A DNA stretch of 64,000 bases from Diadema setosum (lineage: Eukaryota > Echinodermata > Echinoidea > Diadematoida > Diadematidae): contig NC_092695.1 in NCBI RefSeq assembly GCF_964275005.1, positions 9,568,197 through 9,632,196 of the forward strand. Direction: 5' to 3'. The position numbers and the translations under genes were made by a program. A model generated the notes under the pieces. That model was not told the DNA's origin and searched no databases. It saw nothing but the letters and a program-made list of their open reading frames with translations. Positions 42,745 through 54,383 of this stretch are shown here, piece by piece; within the stretch, counting starts at the first letter, position 1, and every line of letters starts with the position of its first letter.

Positions 42745-42870
42745 CTTGATCTCTTTCTTCAAACCCTTTACTAGCGAGAGACAGCTGAGTTTGACACTGA
42801 CAAACGCTGAATTTCGCTTGATTTCAGAAGTAGAGAGGACGGACTTCGATCGGCAATCCCGCACCCCGTT
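42745..42870 (-). other. Candidate 5' UTR first exon of the CRIM1/EGF gene
   Basis: On the minus strand this ends in a strong donor (..GATCAAG followed by GTAAGTGT at 42744). It lies immediately downstream of a GC-rich region (42840-43130) that could be the promoter. It would splice to the acceptor at 36050, leaving the ATG exon intact. The 5' limit is a guess; a transcript is needed to confirm it. Confidence 0.4.
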
Positions 42871-43130
42871 CAGGACTCTCCTTATCGTCTACCTTCCCGT
42901 GTCAATCTGTTGCAACCTCAATCATTGCATGCTGCATGCACAGTACATACACACACCAAAGATCTTACTGGTGTAGGATCTTTGTGCACACCCGAACCAT
43001 AGGCCAGCGGCGTGGCGGCGGCGGTGCGGCGATCCCCCAGTCCCCAGCCGCACGCTCGAGCCATGACAGTTCGGGGAGATTGATACCTCCCACCCTTTAC
43101 TATGTTTACATCAGCAATGCAAATTTGGCT
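42840..43130 (-). promoter_or_regulatory. GC-rich putative promoter of the minus-strand gene
   Basis: A CpG-rich island in otherwise AT-rich DNA, with a run of GGC/GCC triplets around 43005-43030, directly upstream of the candidate first exon. No TATA box stands out. A bidirectional role cannot be excluded, but no plus-strand gene starts here. Confidence 0.35.
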
Positions 43131-43289
43131 TGTAAGCGATAGCTTTGTTGATTGGTCAGAATTACCACACACTAGTTTATTTGACCAATAACAGACAGTA
43201 ACACTTGTACTGCAGGAGCCAAGTTGTTGAAAGCTCTGTGTCATAAGCGTGCAAAAAACGTAATACAGTTACGAAGCGCGATAGTACGA

Positions 43290-44020
43290 AGCACACATAC
43301 ACACACACACACACACACTTTTTTTTTTAAATTTCAATAAACTGTATTTATTGACACTCAAATCAATGCAATTTACCAAATACACGTGTATAATATCATC
43401 AGCTGATGCCGCTGTACAAACAGAAAATTCACATTTTTTTTTTTTAAAGCAAATAACGACAGTGTTCTACCAGGATCGAGGTACTACCTTTCTTGCATAA
43501 ATAGTACTTTCTTAATAACTGAAATCAAACTTAATATTTCAACACCTGGCATTCCAGTCATCAAAAAACTGATCATTGAAAAGAAAGAGGGAGGAAAAAA
43601 ACACAATTGTACAGCAAATCAGAATGTCATCATCTTGTAAATTGCCCAAAGAAATCCACTCTCCCCGCAGCTCTCCCCAGCTGTGGCGACCCTCTGATCT
43701 GTTTTGCTTTTTTCAATCTCCATCCCCTCTCTTCCCCTCCCCCTGCACCTGTCGACCCCCCCCCCCCCCCCGCAATCTATACACAAACATCCGCCACACA
43801 CACACACACACACACGCGCGCACATCTTGTACATACATTAACAAACACACACGTGGGCCCTATTCATAACTCATGAGACACACACACACACACACTCACA
43901 CACTCACACACCCACACTTCACACGAAAAACACACACACACACACCACGCACACTTTTTGGGGTTTTTTTCAATATTTTTATAGTTTTTCAATATTTCAC
44001 ACACACACATACACACACAC
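43290..44020. repeat. CA-rich microsatellite cluster
   Basis: Several CA arrays (43295, 43795, 43880, 43930, 44000) are mixed with a C homopolymer at 43757. No gene is seen in 43140-46100 apart from simple repeats. Confidence 0.8.
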
Positions 44021-45676
44021 ACTCATCGACGACTGCAGACTAGTCTAGATGTTCGTAAAGTCAAGTGTTCGTAAATATGATAAATTGCCCTGATTGTCCA
44101 TTCATTCATTCATTCATTCATTCATTTTTAATTATTTAATATCACATCTCAGTCACTACGGTCGTGATATCGATTTTCATTCCTGCAATTTCCATTTTTC
44201 TGTTGAATGCCTTTTATCGTTTTTTTGTAACTCGATAACCAGACACCTGCCTGACACTTCATTTACAAACGATTGATGAGTTTGTTTTTTTTTTTTAAGT
44301 TTGTAGAATATCTGAAACATTAAGACCATTGAAGGGAGGGTGTGTAAAGTGAAACTTCGACAATTAACTATTGTAGATCTGTTAGTGTCAAACCTTCAGC
44401 CTTGACTTAATGGTCAAAGGATTAATTGATCACACTGAGATAGCCCTGCACCAAAATCTGTGCACAATTGAGGTTCTAGTAATGATCTTTACTTTAGTAC
44501 CAGGTATATGCCAGTACAAAAACAAAACAAACCAAAACTGGAATTACTTTTTACCTAGTGCAATTTATCCCATTTTCCATTTTGTTTGTCTTCACTGTAT
44601 CACCTCCTATCAGGACAGTTGGAGTAGCCGACCCTGTTGCACAGAAAGATGCAGTCAGATACTATTTAGTCAGGAAATCAGGCATAAGTCACATATCAGC
44701 CAATCAGAATTGAGTATTCAGACTGAGACAGTGACTAACATGGATTTGTGGAGATAATGGTAGATTATAAGATAACGAAGCAGATCCTAAACCAGTGATT
44801 GTTTGAGAGCATATTAATATGACCATCATGCATCTATTTTGCCTAAAAAAAATTAACATTGTAATTTCTTCACAATCGCGGTCATTAACACTTTCACATC
44901 GTGATATTGACGGGGGAGATTTCATTGATTTTTTTACTTGTGAACATGACCGCTTCGGAATTCAAAACGCCTACATTGACATTCTTTTGGCCTTAACTCT
45001 GTTTCATCATTCTATATAGGTCTTACAAATGATACATATCACATTGTTCCCCACTCTCCACTCTATAAAGGTACGTGTGAAAACAGTCCAAACATGCTCG
45101 GTTATCTCCTCGGGCAGGCATGTCACTGCTTCAAATCGAAGTTAAGCAGTTGGGACATATCCCAACGCTGAAATATATCGTTTGGGTAATTCTCGAGTGT
45201 CCACACTGATTTGTAAGTACACTGGTTTAGAACAGGGGGAGGGGGTTAGGTGTTTAAACCCCCTTGGGCTCCCCTTTTTGTTTGTTTTGTTTTGTGTAGG
45301 GGGTCATATTATTTACGTTTCATTCTTTCTTTCTTTCTCCCTCCCCTTTTTTTTTTTTTTTTTTTTTGCTTGTCAGCGTATTTTGAGAAAAGTGGCAGCA
45401 ACAAAGAAATATGGAATCCATCTGCTTTGTTTATTGTTATAACCCATCGTCATTGGGTAAACCCTCCTCCCCCTTGTAAAAAAAAAAAAAAAAAAAAAAA
45501 AAGTTAGATCTTTCCCCTGCCTTCCTTTTGTGCTTATTGTTTATTAAATTAACAGGAATTCAGAAAAAACAACAACATTATATTAGGCATTATGGCATAG
45601 TGTACCATCTGATGTTTGGTCAGTTAGTGTGTGTTGACAGATTTTACCTAGCAGGGTCGGTGGTTGTTGGCTACGT

Positions 45677-45927
45677 AATAAATGAATGAATGAATAAAGA
45701 AATGAATAAATGAATAGATAAATAAATAAATGAATAATAAATAAATGAATGAATGAATGAATGAATGAATGAATGAATGAATGAATGAATGAATAAATGA
45801 ATGAATGAATAAATAAATAAATAAATAAATAAATAAACAAATAAATAGATTTATTGTAACGGTTGTTTGTTGTGATTGCGTTTGTCAGTCAAACAACCGT
45901 ACCCCCCCCCCCAAAAAAAAAAAAAAA

Positions 45928-45982
<55 letters not shown>

Positions 45983-45992
45983 AAAAATATAA
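45677..45992. repeat. AATG/AAAT tetranucleotide arrays
   Basis: AATGAATGAATG and AATAAATAAATA arrays (45677-45850 and 45928-45990) are split by a short unique stretch and a C-run/A-run. The long frame across it is a microsatellite artefact. Confidence 0.9.
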
Positions 45993-46108
45993 AAAATAAA
46001 AATAACAACTTATAGACAAGTCGACCTAACAAATGTGTAATACGGGAAAAAAAATGCCGTTGCGTGAGGTGGTGGTGTATTAATGGGACCTGTGTGAATC
46101 GGGTAAAA

Positions 46109-46418
46109 CCACAGAACTATATAGGTAGAATGATCAAGTGGGGTCTGAAAGCATAGCCAGCGCACGCGATCTCCGCCATTTTGGTTAGTCTTTTGTTACG
46201 TCACGGTTTGCGTGCGCGCAGCAGGGTTTGCAGAGTTACAGCATAGCGCAGGCCTACGCTGACTTTTTTTTTTCTTTTTTACCTCCCCCTGTTCATCGCA
46301 AGCCGTGACGTAACAGAAGACTAACAAAATGGCGGCATGTAATGTGCGCGCAACTGGCTATAAAGCTACGCATGGGTTGTGAATGGGCTTGATCAATCTA
46401 CCTATTTATATCTGTGGG
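46109..46418. repeat. Foldback element carrying CRE-like and YY1-like words
   Basis: Arms pair from ACCACAGA / TCTGTGGG inward through AGGTAGA.TGATCAAG, the CCGCCATTTTG / CAAAATGGCGG words, and TTACGTCACGG / CCGTGACGTAA. The loop holds GC-rich then T-rich sequence. About 310 bp, just upstream of the TOMM5 promoter region. Confidence 0.78.
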
Positions 46419-46439
46419 TAAAACGTGCACTTTCTCTTT

Positions 46440-46610
46440 GGTACCAGCAGTGGGGCCGGGGTTGGTTGCATTGGTTATTGCACGAACCGCGTACCGTGCT
46501 GTTATTACTGCGGCGCGGCTAGAGCTCGGTTGTGGTTGAAAACACACGCTTTCGCCGTAGATATCCAGAAGTGAATCAGAAATTGTATCTTTTGGAATTG
46601 GCCAAGTGAG
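46440..46610 (+). promoter_or_regulatory. CpG-rich block with donor-like site, possible alternative TOMM5 first exon
   Basis: GC-rich sequence around 46440-46545 is followed by a GTGAGT at 46606. It could be an upstream untranslated exon for TOMM5 or for an unseen transcript. No open frame supports coding. Confidence 0.25.
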
Positions 46611-46854
46611 TATATGTGAATGATGTATTTATTGGTATACTTGTCACGCCAATAATCAATATTATTACTCTGGCTGGCATGGGCTTTCTACTCTGTGAGT
46701 AAAGACAAAGTCATTCCTTATGCACCACATGTTCCACGACCGACACAGCCAGGAACGTCTCTTCAGTCCGGCGTATTCATAATCACGTAGGGTGTGTTAT
46801 AGCAGGGAGGTAAGAGAAAAAATCTCACCTTCCTGGTTGTATAGTGCATGATAG

Positions 46855-47200
46855 ACAGAAAGATCCGTCTGTCCGGATGAGTCTTTTATTTATTTATTTT
46901 TTTTTTTTTTTACGTTATCGCTCTCCTCCATAGCATAGGCATAGATCCATGTAGATAGAAAGATCCGTCTGTCCGGAGGAGTCTTTTATTTTTTGACGTT
47001 GCGTCGTTATCGCTCTCCTCCATAGGAGGGGATCCGTGGGCGTGAAGCCAGACGCAGTCTTCGCGGAACATTTCCCCGACGAACAGATACAGACCGATCT
47101 TTCGGTCAAAGATCCATGAAGCCAGACGCGCAGCCGCAGTCTCCCCGGAACATATCCCTGACGACCAACGGATACGGACCGATCTTTCGGTCAAAGGTTG
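46855..47200. repeat. Two successive pairwise duplications
   Basis: AAAGATCCGTCTGTCCGGA .. CGCTCTCCTCCATAG occurs at about 46858-46935 and 46960-47025. AGCCAGACGC .. GACCGATCTTTCGGTCAAAG occurs at about 47047-47110 and 47119-47197. The last word contains the palindrome GACCGATCTTTCGGTC. Confidence 0.75.
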
Positions 47201-47639
47201 ACTGAAAAATCTTTTCGGAGGATTTTTAAAGATAATATTTTTTGACTTTTATGGCTCTCCTCCGGGCATGTGCCAATAATTTACACCTGCCTTGAAGCTA
47301 GCTGCTGCTGCCTTCCGTCAGCTGAATATACACAGCCCAGTCGCTGTACATGGTACGTCGCGACAGGGCTGTGCGAGCGCGACCACCAACCACTAGGAGA
47401 GCGACGTAATCGTATCACGATAGCTTTGACTTTTGATACTGAATACGATCTTTTTTGTCACCTCAAACTCATCGAGTATACTCTTCAATATTTACTCTGC
47501 ATCTGATGCTATCGGTATTCAAATGTACGTAATGAAACTTACCGAAATTGATCATCATATCCAGCATGTCCACACCGTACACAATCTTTCACGCCAGGCC
47601 AAGTTTAGATATCGGGTGGTCACGCTCGTGATGTGAATG

Positions 47640-48026
47640 CACTTTCAAAAGGTCGCGCTGTCGACCGTGCTGCTACACTCAAGCAGCGTACGCACGGTTA
47701 CTAGTATACAGCTATAAACTGTACTGGGCTTGGAGGCGGCTGGCGTCTGGTCGGGGCGAGGAACATTGAGCTCCATACCACGGTTATTGTGTAGCAGACG
47801 CCAAGGTTTGTTCGACATTTTCAACGCACACGCGCTCGCTCTGGAGCACATCCGGTCACGCATGCGCATAAGTCAAGGCGCCATTTTGAATCCTGCAACG
47901 ACGAAGCCGGACGGTCAGGAATTGCGCCAGAAAGTGTCATTTATTTGTTCCTCGGACTTATCGCAAGTGGTCTCCATGGACCCAGTGTGGCGAACTATTC
48001 TTCTGTAATAGAAACATGCATTTAAC
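47640..48026 (+). promoter_or_regulatory. TOMM5: Putative TOMM5 promoter and untranslated first exon
   Basis: A CpG-rich island holds an NRF1-type palindrome CGCATGCGCA (47859-47868), a YY1-like GCGCCATTTTG (47878-47888, reverse orientation) and an ETS-like ACATCCGGT just before. A good donor, GTGAGT, follows at 48027. NRF1, YY1 and ETS sites are typical of genes for mitochondrial proteins. The exon would splice to the acceptor at 49176-49177, leaving 31 bases of UTR before the TOMM5 ATG. Confidence 0.5.
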
Positions 48027-49208
48027 GTGAGTAAAGTATTCTGTTTAAAGGAGAAAAAGTATACATGTTCCTAAGTTTTGTAGTTGTGTTGAGGTTCCTC
48101 ACTTCGAGGCTGCATGCCGTGCTCGTCAGATGCTGTTTTCGCATAGCGTAACAGTGTCTGGTCGGGCTATCCGTCAGCAGGAGATGAAAGGCACTGCCAC
48201 TGATAGAGAGAGGCCATGCATGAGGGGAAGCTGTCACAACGCATTGTCTGGGAGCTGGAGGAGGGTGTTTACCAATATTTCAAGACCAGACCATATCGTT
48301 AACTTCTAGGAAAGCATGAGTTTTGGTGTTGTTGAGTCTTGAATGAGTTTTCTAGCTGCCATGATTCAACCATGGACCACAACTCAGATACAAGGCTGTC
48401 CAAAGTTCAACTGCCTGCTACATGTAGAAACCTATGTGCTTTTGCGCATGGACGAACCTTAGCACAGCCACGGGAGGTTGATCCTTGGTGCGGTTGCCGA
48501 TAGTGTAGATGTTTTTGCCTTGGGTTATTGATGGCTGGCTGTTCCTATGTTTCTCAAGAAATCAAGAACTAATTTTAACAGTCAGTAACCAATGTTTTTG
48601 TTATTACAATGTTAAGTTTAAGAGCTTTTGCTTTTTCCCTTACCTATCTTTGTTTGCATTGAACATTCAGCTGGAAGGTTTCCTCAACAGACAGTGGACC
48701 TTTCCTTAGACTCTGGCAAGACACACCTGCTTTTTGATCCAGATCAGACAAGACAGCAGGGGTGCTCACACGATTATGATGCCCATGGATCACATTAATC
48801 AAAGCCCAAATATTCAAATTGCAACAGTTCTATTTTCTGTGGTACAGTAATGTGGCTTCGTGTTCCAGCAAATATCTCAGGTTTACCTGTACCAAACTGC
48901 ATCAATATTTCACAAAACATTTTCTAACAGTGTATCATGTACTCTACTGTATCAGATAGTGCACATGAGTTGAAATGACATTGGATTACAGGAAGTATCA
49001 ACTTTAGCTTCAATATACACTTGTTACGATGCAATCACTCATTAATTCAAGGCACAGTCATTGTCGTTTGCAGAGTATTTGCAAGTGTGCACTTATTTAC
49101 ACAGTGAAAACAACAGTAAGCTTGGATCATACAAACTTTCATACAAACTTTAACCCATCGTGTTGATTGTACTGCAGGTACAGGGTGGAAGTAATCTAAG
49201 TAAGAACC

Positions 49209-49332
49209 ATGTTTCGGATGCAGACCCCAGGGCAACCTCCGGAAAAGTCCAAGGAAGAACAGGAAATGATGAGAAAATCTGTCATGGGCAACCTGGTCAT
49301 CTTTTCAGTTGTTGTTGCAGCATTGAGATTAA
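49209..49332 (+). CDS. TOMM5: TOMM5 first coding exon
   Basis: It encodes 41 residues plus one base: a polar N-terminus followed by the hydrophobic outer-membrane anchor. The donor is GTAAGT. The same strand continues open past the donor, but the downstream residues do not resemble Tom5. Confidence 0.92.
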
Positions 49333-50242
49333 GTAAGTGTTGTAGCCCATATGAAAATAGTGTCTGCATTGTTCTTTTGCAGCTTGCTATGAATATGACA
49401 GCCTTCCTTTTTTTTTTCCAAAACACATTTAAGCATACACAGGTGATATAAATGATGTAGCACAATTTGCCATTTATCCTTTGTAAATTTATTTTGTGGA
49501 GCCTATTATTGTCACACACACACACAAGTCTCTTGAACAGCAAAATAGAAATGATATTACAGATTTCAGTGACAACCCCTGCCCCTCCCCCTCCCCCCAC
49601 CCCCCCCCCCCCCAAAAAAAAAAGACTACATGAGATCAAAAAGTTTCATCAACAGAACATTTGTGTTAAGGTAGTGGCTAGTACATACATCATTTGTAAA
49701 AGTATATTGCTGCATTGTTGTCATATTGATCAGATTGATTGTTCAGGATGCAAACTTATCCTTGTTCAATGAGACCAGAATGTGAAGGCTTCAAAAAACT
49801 AGAAAATATATCTGTTGTATAATAAAGCAGAAGAAGTAACTGACTAAAATATGTTTGCATTGAGTGAGATACTGTTCACAAAGCAGTTACCATCAACCTG
49901 ATCACAGTGGTGTTCTACTTCATACTGACTATGACATCAGAGTGGAATAGAGCCCTCATAATTTCCAAAACTTAACAAACAAAAACAAAAACAAAACGAT
50001 ACCTGTATTAAGTAGATTGCTGAAGTTAAAAATGGGAAGTGGGCATTTATTCCAACATCTCTTTTGAAACACAATGGCAATTAGATCTGTTGAGGACTTT
50101 GTGTTGTTTTTCAGTCAGGATTAGCTGTCAATATACTTATCAGTATACATGTGTTTTTATTTGTTACTCTTCCTCCTATGTGTACTCTTCCTTTCCAGCT
50201 CCTGTCATATTGGATCAGCTTGGTTTCTATGAGTCCAGTTGA
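49209..50242 (+). CDS. TOMM5: TOMM5, small subunit of the mitochondrial outer-membrane translocase
   Basis: Tom5 is a tail-anchored subunit of the TOM complex, helping precursor transfer and pore assembly. Two exons, 49209-49332 and 50199-50242, join across a GTAAGT..TTCCAG intron of 866 bp and encode 55 residues (human TOMM5 has 51). The start MFR, the charged EEQEMMRKSVMGNL stretch and the hydrophobic segment VIFSVVVAALRL match the human protein, and the split-codon junction restores RLTPVILDQL against human RVTPFILKKL, which confirms the splice. The C-terminus is FYESS. The ATG is the first after the acceptor-like site at 49176 and aligns with the human start. A poly(A) signal near 51485 could end the transcript. 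Confidence 0.93.
50199..50242 (+). CDS. TOMM5: TOMM5 terminal exon
   Basis: The acceptor is ..ctttccag. Two bases complete the Thr codon, then PVILDQLGFYESS and TGA. It was too short to stand out as an open frame but is fixed by homology and splice phase. Confidence 0.9.
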
Positions 50243-51484
50243 TGACAGCGTGCCGTTGTCCTCGCTGTGGAAATCTGACATCATGCCATGCTTCTTGGTT
50301 GCCAAGGAGATACTTAAGAATCTTGATTAAACTTGGGGGTGCTCGAACTAGATATTTTCTTTCCTCCATGTGCCCCAATAGATATGTTTGAGGATTTTCC
50401 CACTGTTGGGTAGATCCTGAAGGGCACTCTCTCTGCCCAGACTCTCTGGTATCAGAATTTGTGCTATTGGAATTTGTGCGCATTTCAACTACTGGTAGCA
50501 GTAAAGGTCAGAGGTCACCAGCTCACTTTATTTCATCCTGCAGTGAAGTTGCAAGGACTCATGCTTTTTTATTTAATAATAAGTTTGAAGAATCATCTCA
50601 TGCTACTAGCTGTATTTAAGATAACATGGGCGTATTTTGGTTAAAATTTTGCGAGAGAATGTGATGCAATGAACAGTTTGGTTTGTTTAAGTAGATAAAA
50701 CAGTGGTGTCCATAGAATGATATTAGTTATCTCCCTGCCTTTCAGCAAACATCATATTGGTGTGTATGCCAGTTTGGAGACCTCAGAAATGGTAGTTTGC
50801 TAGATGGCTGTCTCAATCTCTTAAATTGGATATCGTGGAAGACGTACTGCTGGGCTTCCTTTTGAAAAGGCTTATGAGGAGATGCCATAATGAGTGAATG
50901 TTGTCATGAGTGTAGGATGCTGATTATTCATGATCTAGCAAAAATCACCCAATAGTTTCCATCGGCATTTTAGCAAGTGATAACAAATTAACATTTATTT
51001 TTATGAGAAGTTTTCAATTGGCATATATGTCTTATCTAGTTGATGGGCTTTGTTGTTGTTGTTTTTTTTTTGAGATGGTACATTGATTTACTGATATTCT
51101 GTCTTGTTGGGAGAAGGTGAATGATACATTGTATTGTTATTATTTGAAGATATGCCATCTTCTGACAGCTGTACCGAGTGTGCTGCTATAATATTCATGC
51201 AAATATGGCATTATTGTTAGTAACTGCCATAATCTAAAATGACATCATTGTATCAAATGTGAGGATGACAAAGTTTTTGACCGATTTTGATCCTTGAAAG
51301 AAAAAAAAAATGACACTAAATTGCCACAGAATACATCAAAATTGATTTTCATGTTTTCCATATTATATCTAGACAACAGCATAAGTTGTATTTTATATGT
51401 TCACAACCTCACAAAGTATGCTACCTTGTAAGTGTCTGTGATGAAAGTGTACAGGAGGTGTTCTTTTTTATACCAATAGATGGA

Positions 51485-51490
51485 TAATAA
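51485..51490 (+). terminator. TOMM5: Candidate TOMM5 poly(A) signal
   Basis: AATAAA about 1.24 kb after the stop. The stretch 50243-51480 otherwise shows no exon or clear repeat. Confidence 0.35.
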
Positions 51491-51559
51491 AGACACAACA
51501 GAAGTGAAAATGTGTGCATTTCTGATAGTGGTGGTAATTATGTTACAGTGCTTTGATGC

Positions 51560-51713
51560 TACAGTCGACCTTGCATAAGTTGAATAATTGCCTCTTTTCA
51601 AGTCCTCTTCTCTTTATATTCTATTGATTTTGATCCCTTGTAAATTGAATTTTCCCTAAGTCGAAGCTATTTCTGCAGTCCAGATAAATTCGACTTGGGT
51701 GAGGTTGACTGTA
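51560..51713. repeat. TA-flanked MITE (TACAGTCGACCT type)
   Basis: Starts TACAGTCGACCTTGC and ends GTGAGGTTGACTGTA; TA plus CAGT ends are typical of Tc1/mariner-derived MITEs. Confidence 0.7.
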
Positions 51714-51918
51714 TTGTAGTTAGGGCAAGTTTTTTGAGCATCATATTCAAGAACAGAATGCGTCAGGGAGAGCTAAGAATCAAAAGAAGGAGAAGAAGAA
51801 CTTTTGTCAAATTTACCAGATTCAAGTGTGAGTATAGACAAAAAACAACAATGTGTTCACTGAGGTGTTAAAACTAAGGGAATAGAAAGTTACATCATTT
51901 CTGGGCCCTAAAACCACA

Positions 51919-51996
51919 AAATGTGTGTGCGTGCGTGCGTGTGTGTGTGTGCGTGCATGCCTGTGTGTGTGTGTGTGCGTGCGTGAGTGTGTGTGT
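51919..51996. repeat. GT/GC microsatellite
   Basis: Mixed TG and GTGC repeats, intergenic between TOMM5 and JIP3/4. Confidence 0.9.
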
Positions 51997-52732
51997 AAGA
52001 TACAGTGTGTGAAAATGCATTCTTTCCTTTAATTTGTATAATTTCTGTGAATTTCGTGCTATACCATGCCATATTCCTAGTGACTGTATTGAATACAGAA
52101 GTTGGGTAAAACGGCCAGAAGTTTCATAAAAATCGGGTATCAAATAAGAAACTTGTGGTATCTGTTTTGCATGTTTTCATTATAAATGTACGATGTATAG
52201 TGATGCACAACGCCGCACCAACATTAGAGGAGATATGAAAACGTACACACAATATGAAAACGCACCTGTTAACAACTACCACCGATTTCTGCTTTAAAGA
52301 TTATTGGTAAGATATCACAATGATTCGGCACAAAAGGTACAACATATGCTTTATGATTTCATGTAAAAAAACTCAAAATTTAATCAAGATTTGTGTACAA
52401 ATGAAATGGAGACCTATAAGGTGATGACATAATATCCTTAAATTTGCATGTCGTGGCTGCTTATATTATGTGAAAGCATTAAGTTCCACATACCTTATTT
52501 GTAACCTTAGGTAGGATTTTAACTACACTTTTACCATTCTCTTTATGAAAGCCAACCTGAGCATGATGAGAAATTGCACTTCAATCTTCAAATGTTATGC
52601 GATTGCAGTTTGCCAGGCACAATATTATTTGAAAGCTACTGCTCATTTCAGTGAGAAGAGGATTACATTACATGTATTTGAAATCTCTAGGTGCATAAGG
52701 GTTAAACTATGTGAATATGTTGTAACAGAAGC

Positions 52733-52862
52733 TTGATACGAGGCAAGGAAGGAAGGAGCTGATTAAACTGGGCACTTGATGCAAAGTAAGAAACAAAGGA
52801 GATGATTAAACCTGGACCCTTGATGTCAAACAAGGAACAAAGAAACTGATTAAACTGGATAG
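52733..52862. repeat. Minisatellite, about 48-bp unit, three decayed copies
   Basis: GATTAAACTGG..CTTGATG..AA..AAGAAACAAAGGAG-type units repeat three times. Confidence 0.65.
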
Positions 52863-52942
52863 ATTGTTGAGAAGGAGAAGGTGCACAATAGGCATGTTCA
52901 GATGAGAAGAGGGACTGCTTGCAGAAGGGTAAATGAATTTAG

Positions 52943-53093
52943 TACAGTTAAACCGGTCTAGCAGCCACCCCAAGGGAGATGAAAAAGGTGGCTGTTGTAG
53001 ACAGGTAGCTGCTATAGTCATTAGTATGGCTTTTCTCTTGTGGGGGAATTGGTTGCACATGGCAGGTGGTCGCTACAGACAGGTTTGGCTGTA
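52943..53093. repeat. TA-flanked MITE (TACAGTTAAACCGG type)
   Basis: Starts TACAGTTAAACCGGTC and ends GACAGGTTTGGCTGTA, with internal GGTGGCTG/CAGCCACC pairing. Confidence 0.7.
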
Positions 53094-53796
53094 GTTTAAG
53101 GAGGGAAAATTATGGAATGATAGGATGGTATTTGCAGGAGCTCTCAGATTGCGAGTACATGAAGAGTTTGAATACAAAAACAGATAAATGTCATTGTCAA
53201 AGTTTTAAATTGAGGTCATCATCATATCAAAGATATAAGTTGTTGTTTTTTTTTTGAATGATTCTGCACTCATTGCATAACAATTAACAAGAAATGATTT
53301 TGAAGATATTTAAATTGTCACATATTTCATTCATTTTTTTTTCATTGTTTTTCAGCAGCTTGAATCTAAAATATCTCAAATTGATTAAATGGGGATAATT
53401 GTTTTTGCATTAAAGTTCTTCTTATAAAGTAGATATTCCAAAGAAAAGTCTGATACAGGGTAGCTAGATTTTTAAGTAGTGCCATGCACAACTTGATGTC
53501 TGCTTGGGAATTTACAAAGCTGTTGATGACTCATTATACACTGCACTTTGGGGAGCTGCAAAATCAAACCTGAAGCAATGTACACCTAAAAATTGACTTT
53601 TAGGTTTTTATTGACCATGACAAAATATTTGCATCCTTCAGGAAAAATTCAAGTAATTGGTCTAGGTTTATAATTATGCTTTTGTCTCATGCTACGATAC
53701 CAAAGAATATAATTTCTGTGTATGAACCTCCACAAAAAACACAAACAAACAAACAAACAAACAAAACCAAACACATAGTAAATGGGACTCATCAGC

Positions 53797-54370
53797 TTAA
53801 AGGAAACCCAAACCCAAAGAGAAATTTGGATTGGGTGAAAGCAGTCAACATTAGTAGAACATATCAGTGAAAGTTTGAGGAAAATCGGACAATCGATGCA
53901 AAAGTTAGGAATTTTTAAAGTTTTGGTGTTGGAACTGATGGATGAGGAGACTACTAGAGGTTATGACGTATGTGTGGACAACAATATAAGGAAATTATAA
54001 AGGGAATTCCTCAAAAATTAATTTTTCATGAAAATTGAACATTCCATCAACTTGATACTGACATATGTTAAGGGTAGCAATTATTCCCCCTGCTTTCTGA
54101 AAGTGGTTAGTCAAGTGCTCTTTCATATTGCTAGAAAAGTGAATTTTTGTAGAATTTTCTTTATTATTTTCTTTATATTGTTGTCCACACATACGCCATA
54201 ACCTCCAGTAGTCTCCTCATCCAGTGGTTCCAACACCAAAACTTCAAAAATTTGTAACTTTTGCATCGATTGTCCGATTTTCCTTAAACTTTCATGAATG
54301 TGTTCTACTAATGTTGCTGCTTTCACTCAATCCACATTTTATTGCTCTTTTGGTTTGGTTTCCCTTTGAA
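53797..54370. repeat. Foldback MITE family B, subfamily 2, copy 1
   Basis: The arms resemble family B but the ends are TTAAAGGAAACCCAAACC and the inverse. It is separated from the next copy by about 13 bp. Confidence 0.8.
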
Positions 54371-54383
54371 TTCCAAATAAACT

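Noticed and set aside
45138-45148. GAAGTTAAGCA identical to a 5S rRNA internal promoter segment
   Set aside because: Only 11 bases match; flanking sequence does not follow 5S rRNA, so a gene or 5S-derived SINE is not supported.
45583-45840. 85-residue frame rich in Phe/Ile/His
   Set aside because: Translation of AATG/AAAT microsatellite.
47730-48008. 92-residue frame upstream of TOMM5
   Set aside because: Overlaps promoter-like motifs and resembles no family; better read as promoter plus untranslated exon.
49333-49451. Read-through of the first TOMM5 exon
   Set aside because: A GTAAGT donor sits exactly where homology to Tom5 stops, and the continuation is found at 50199.
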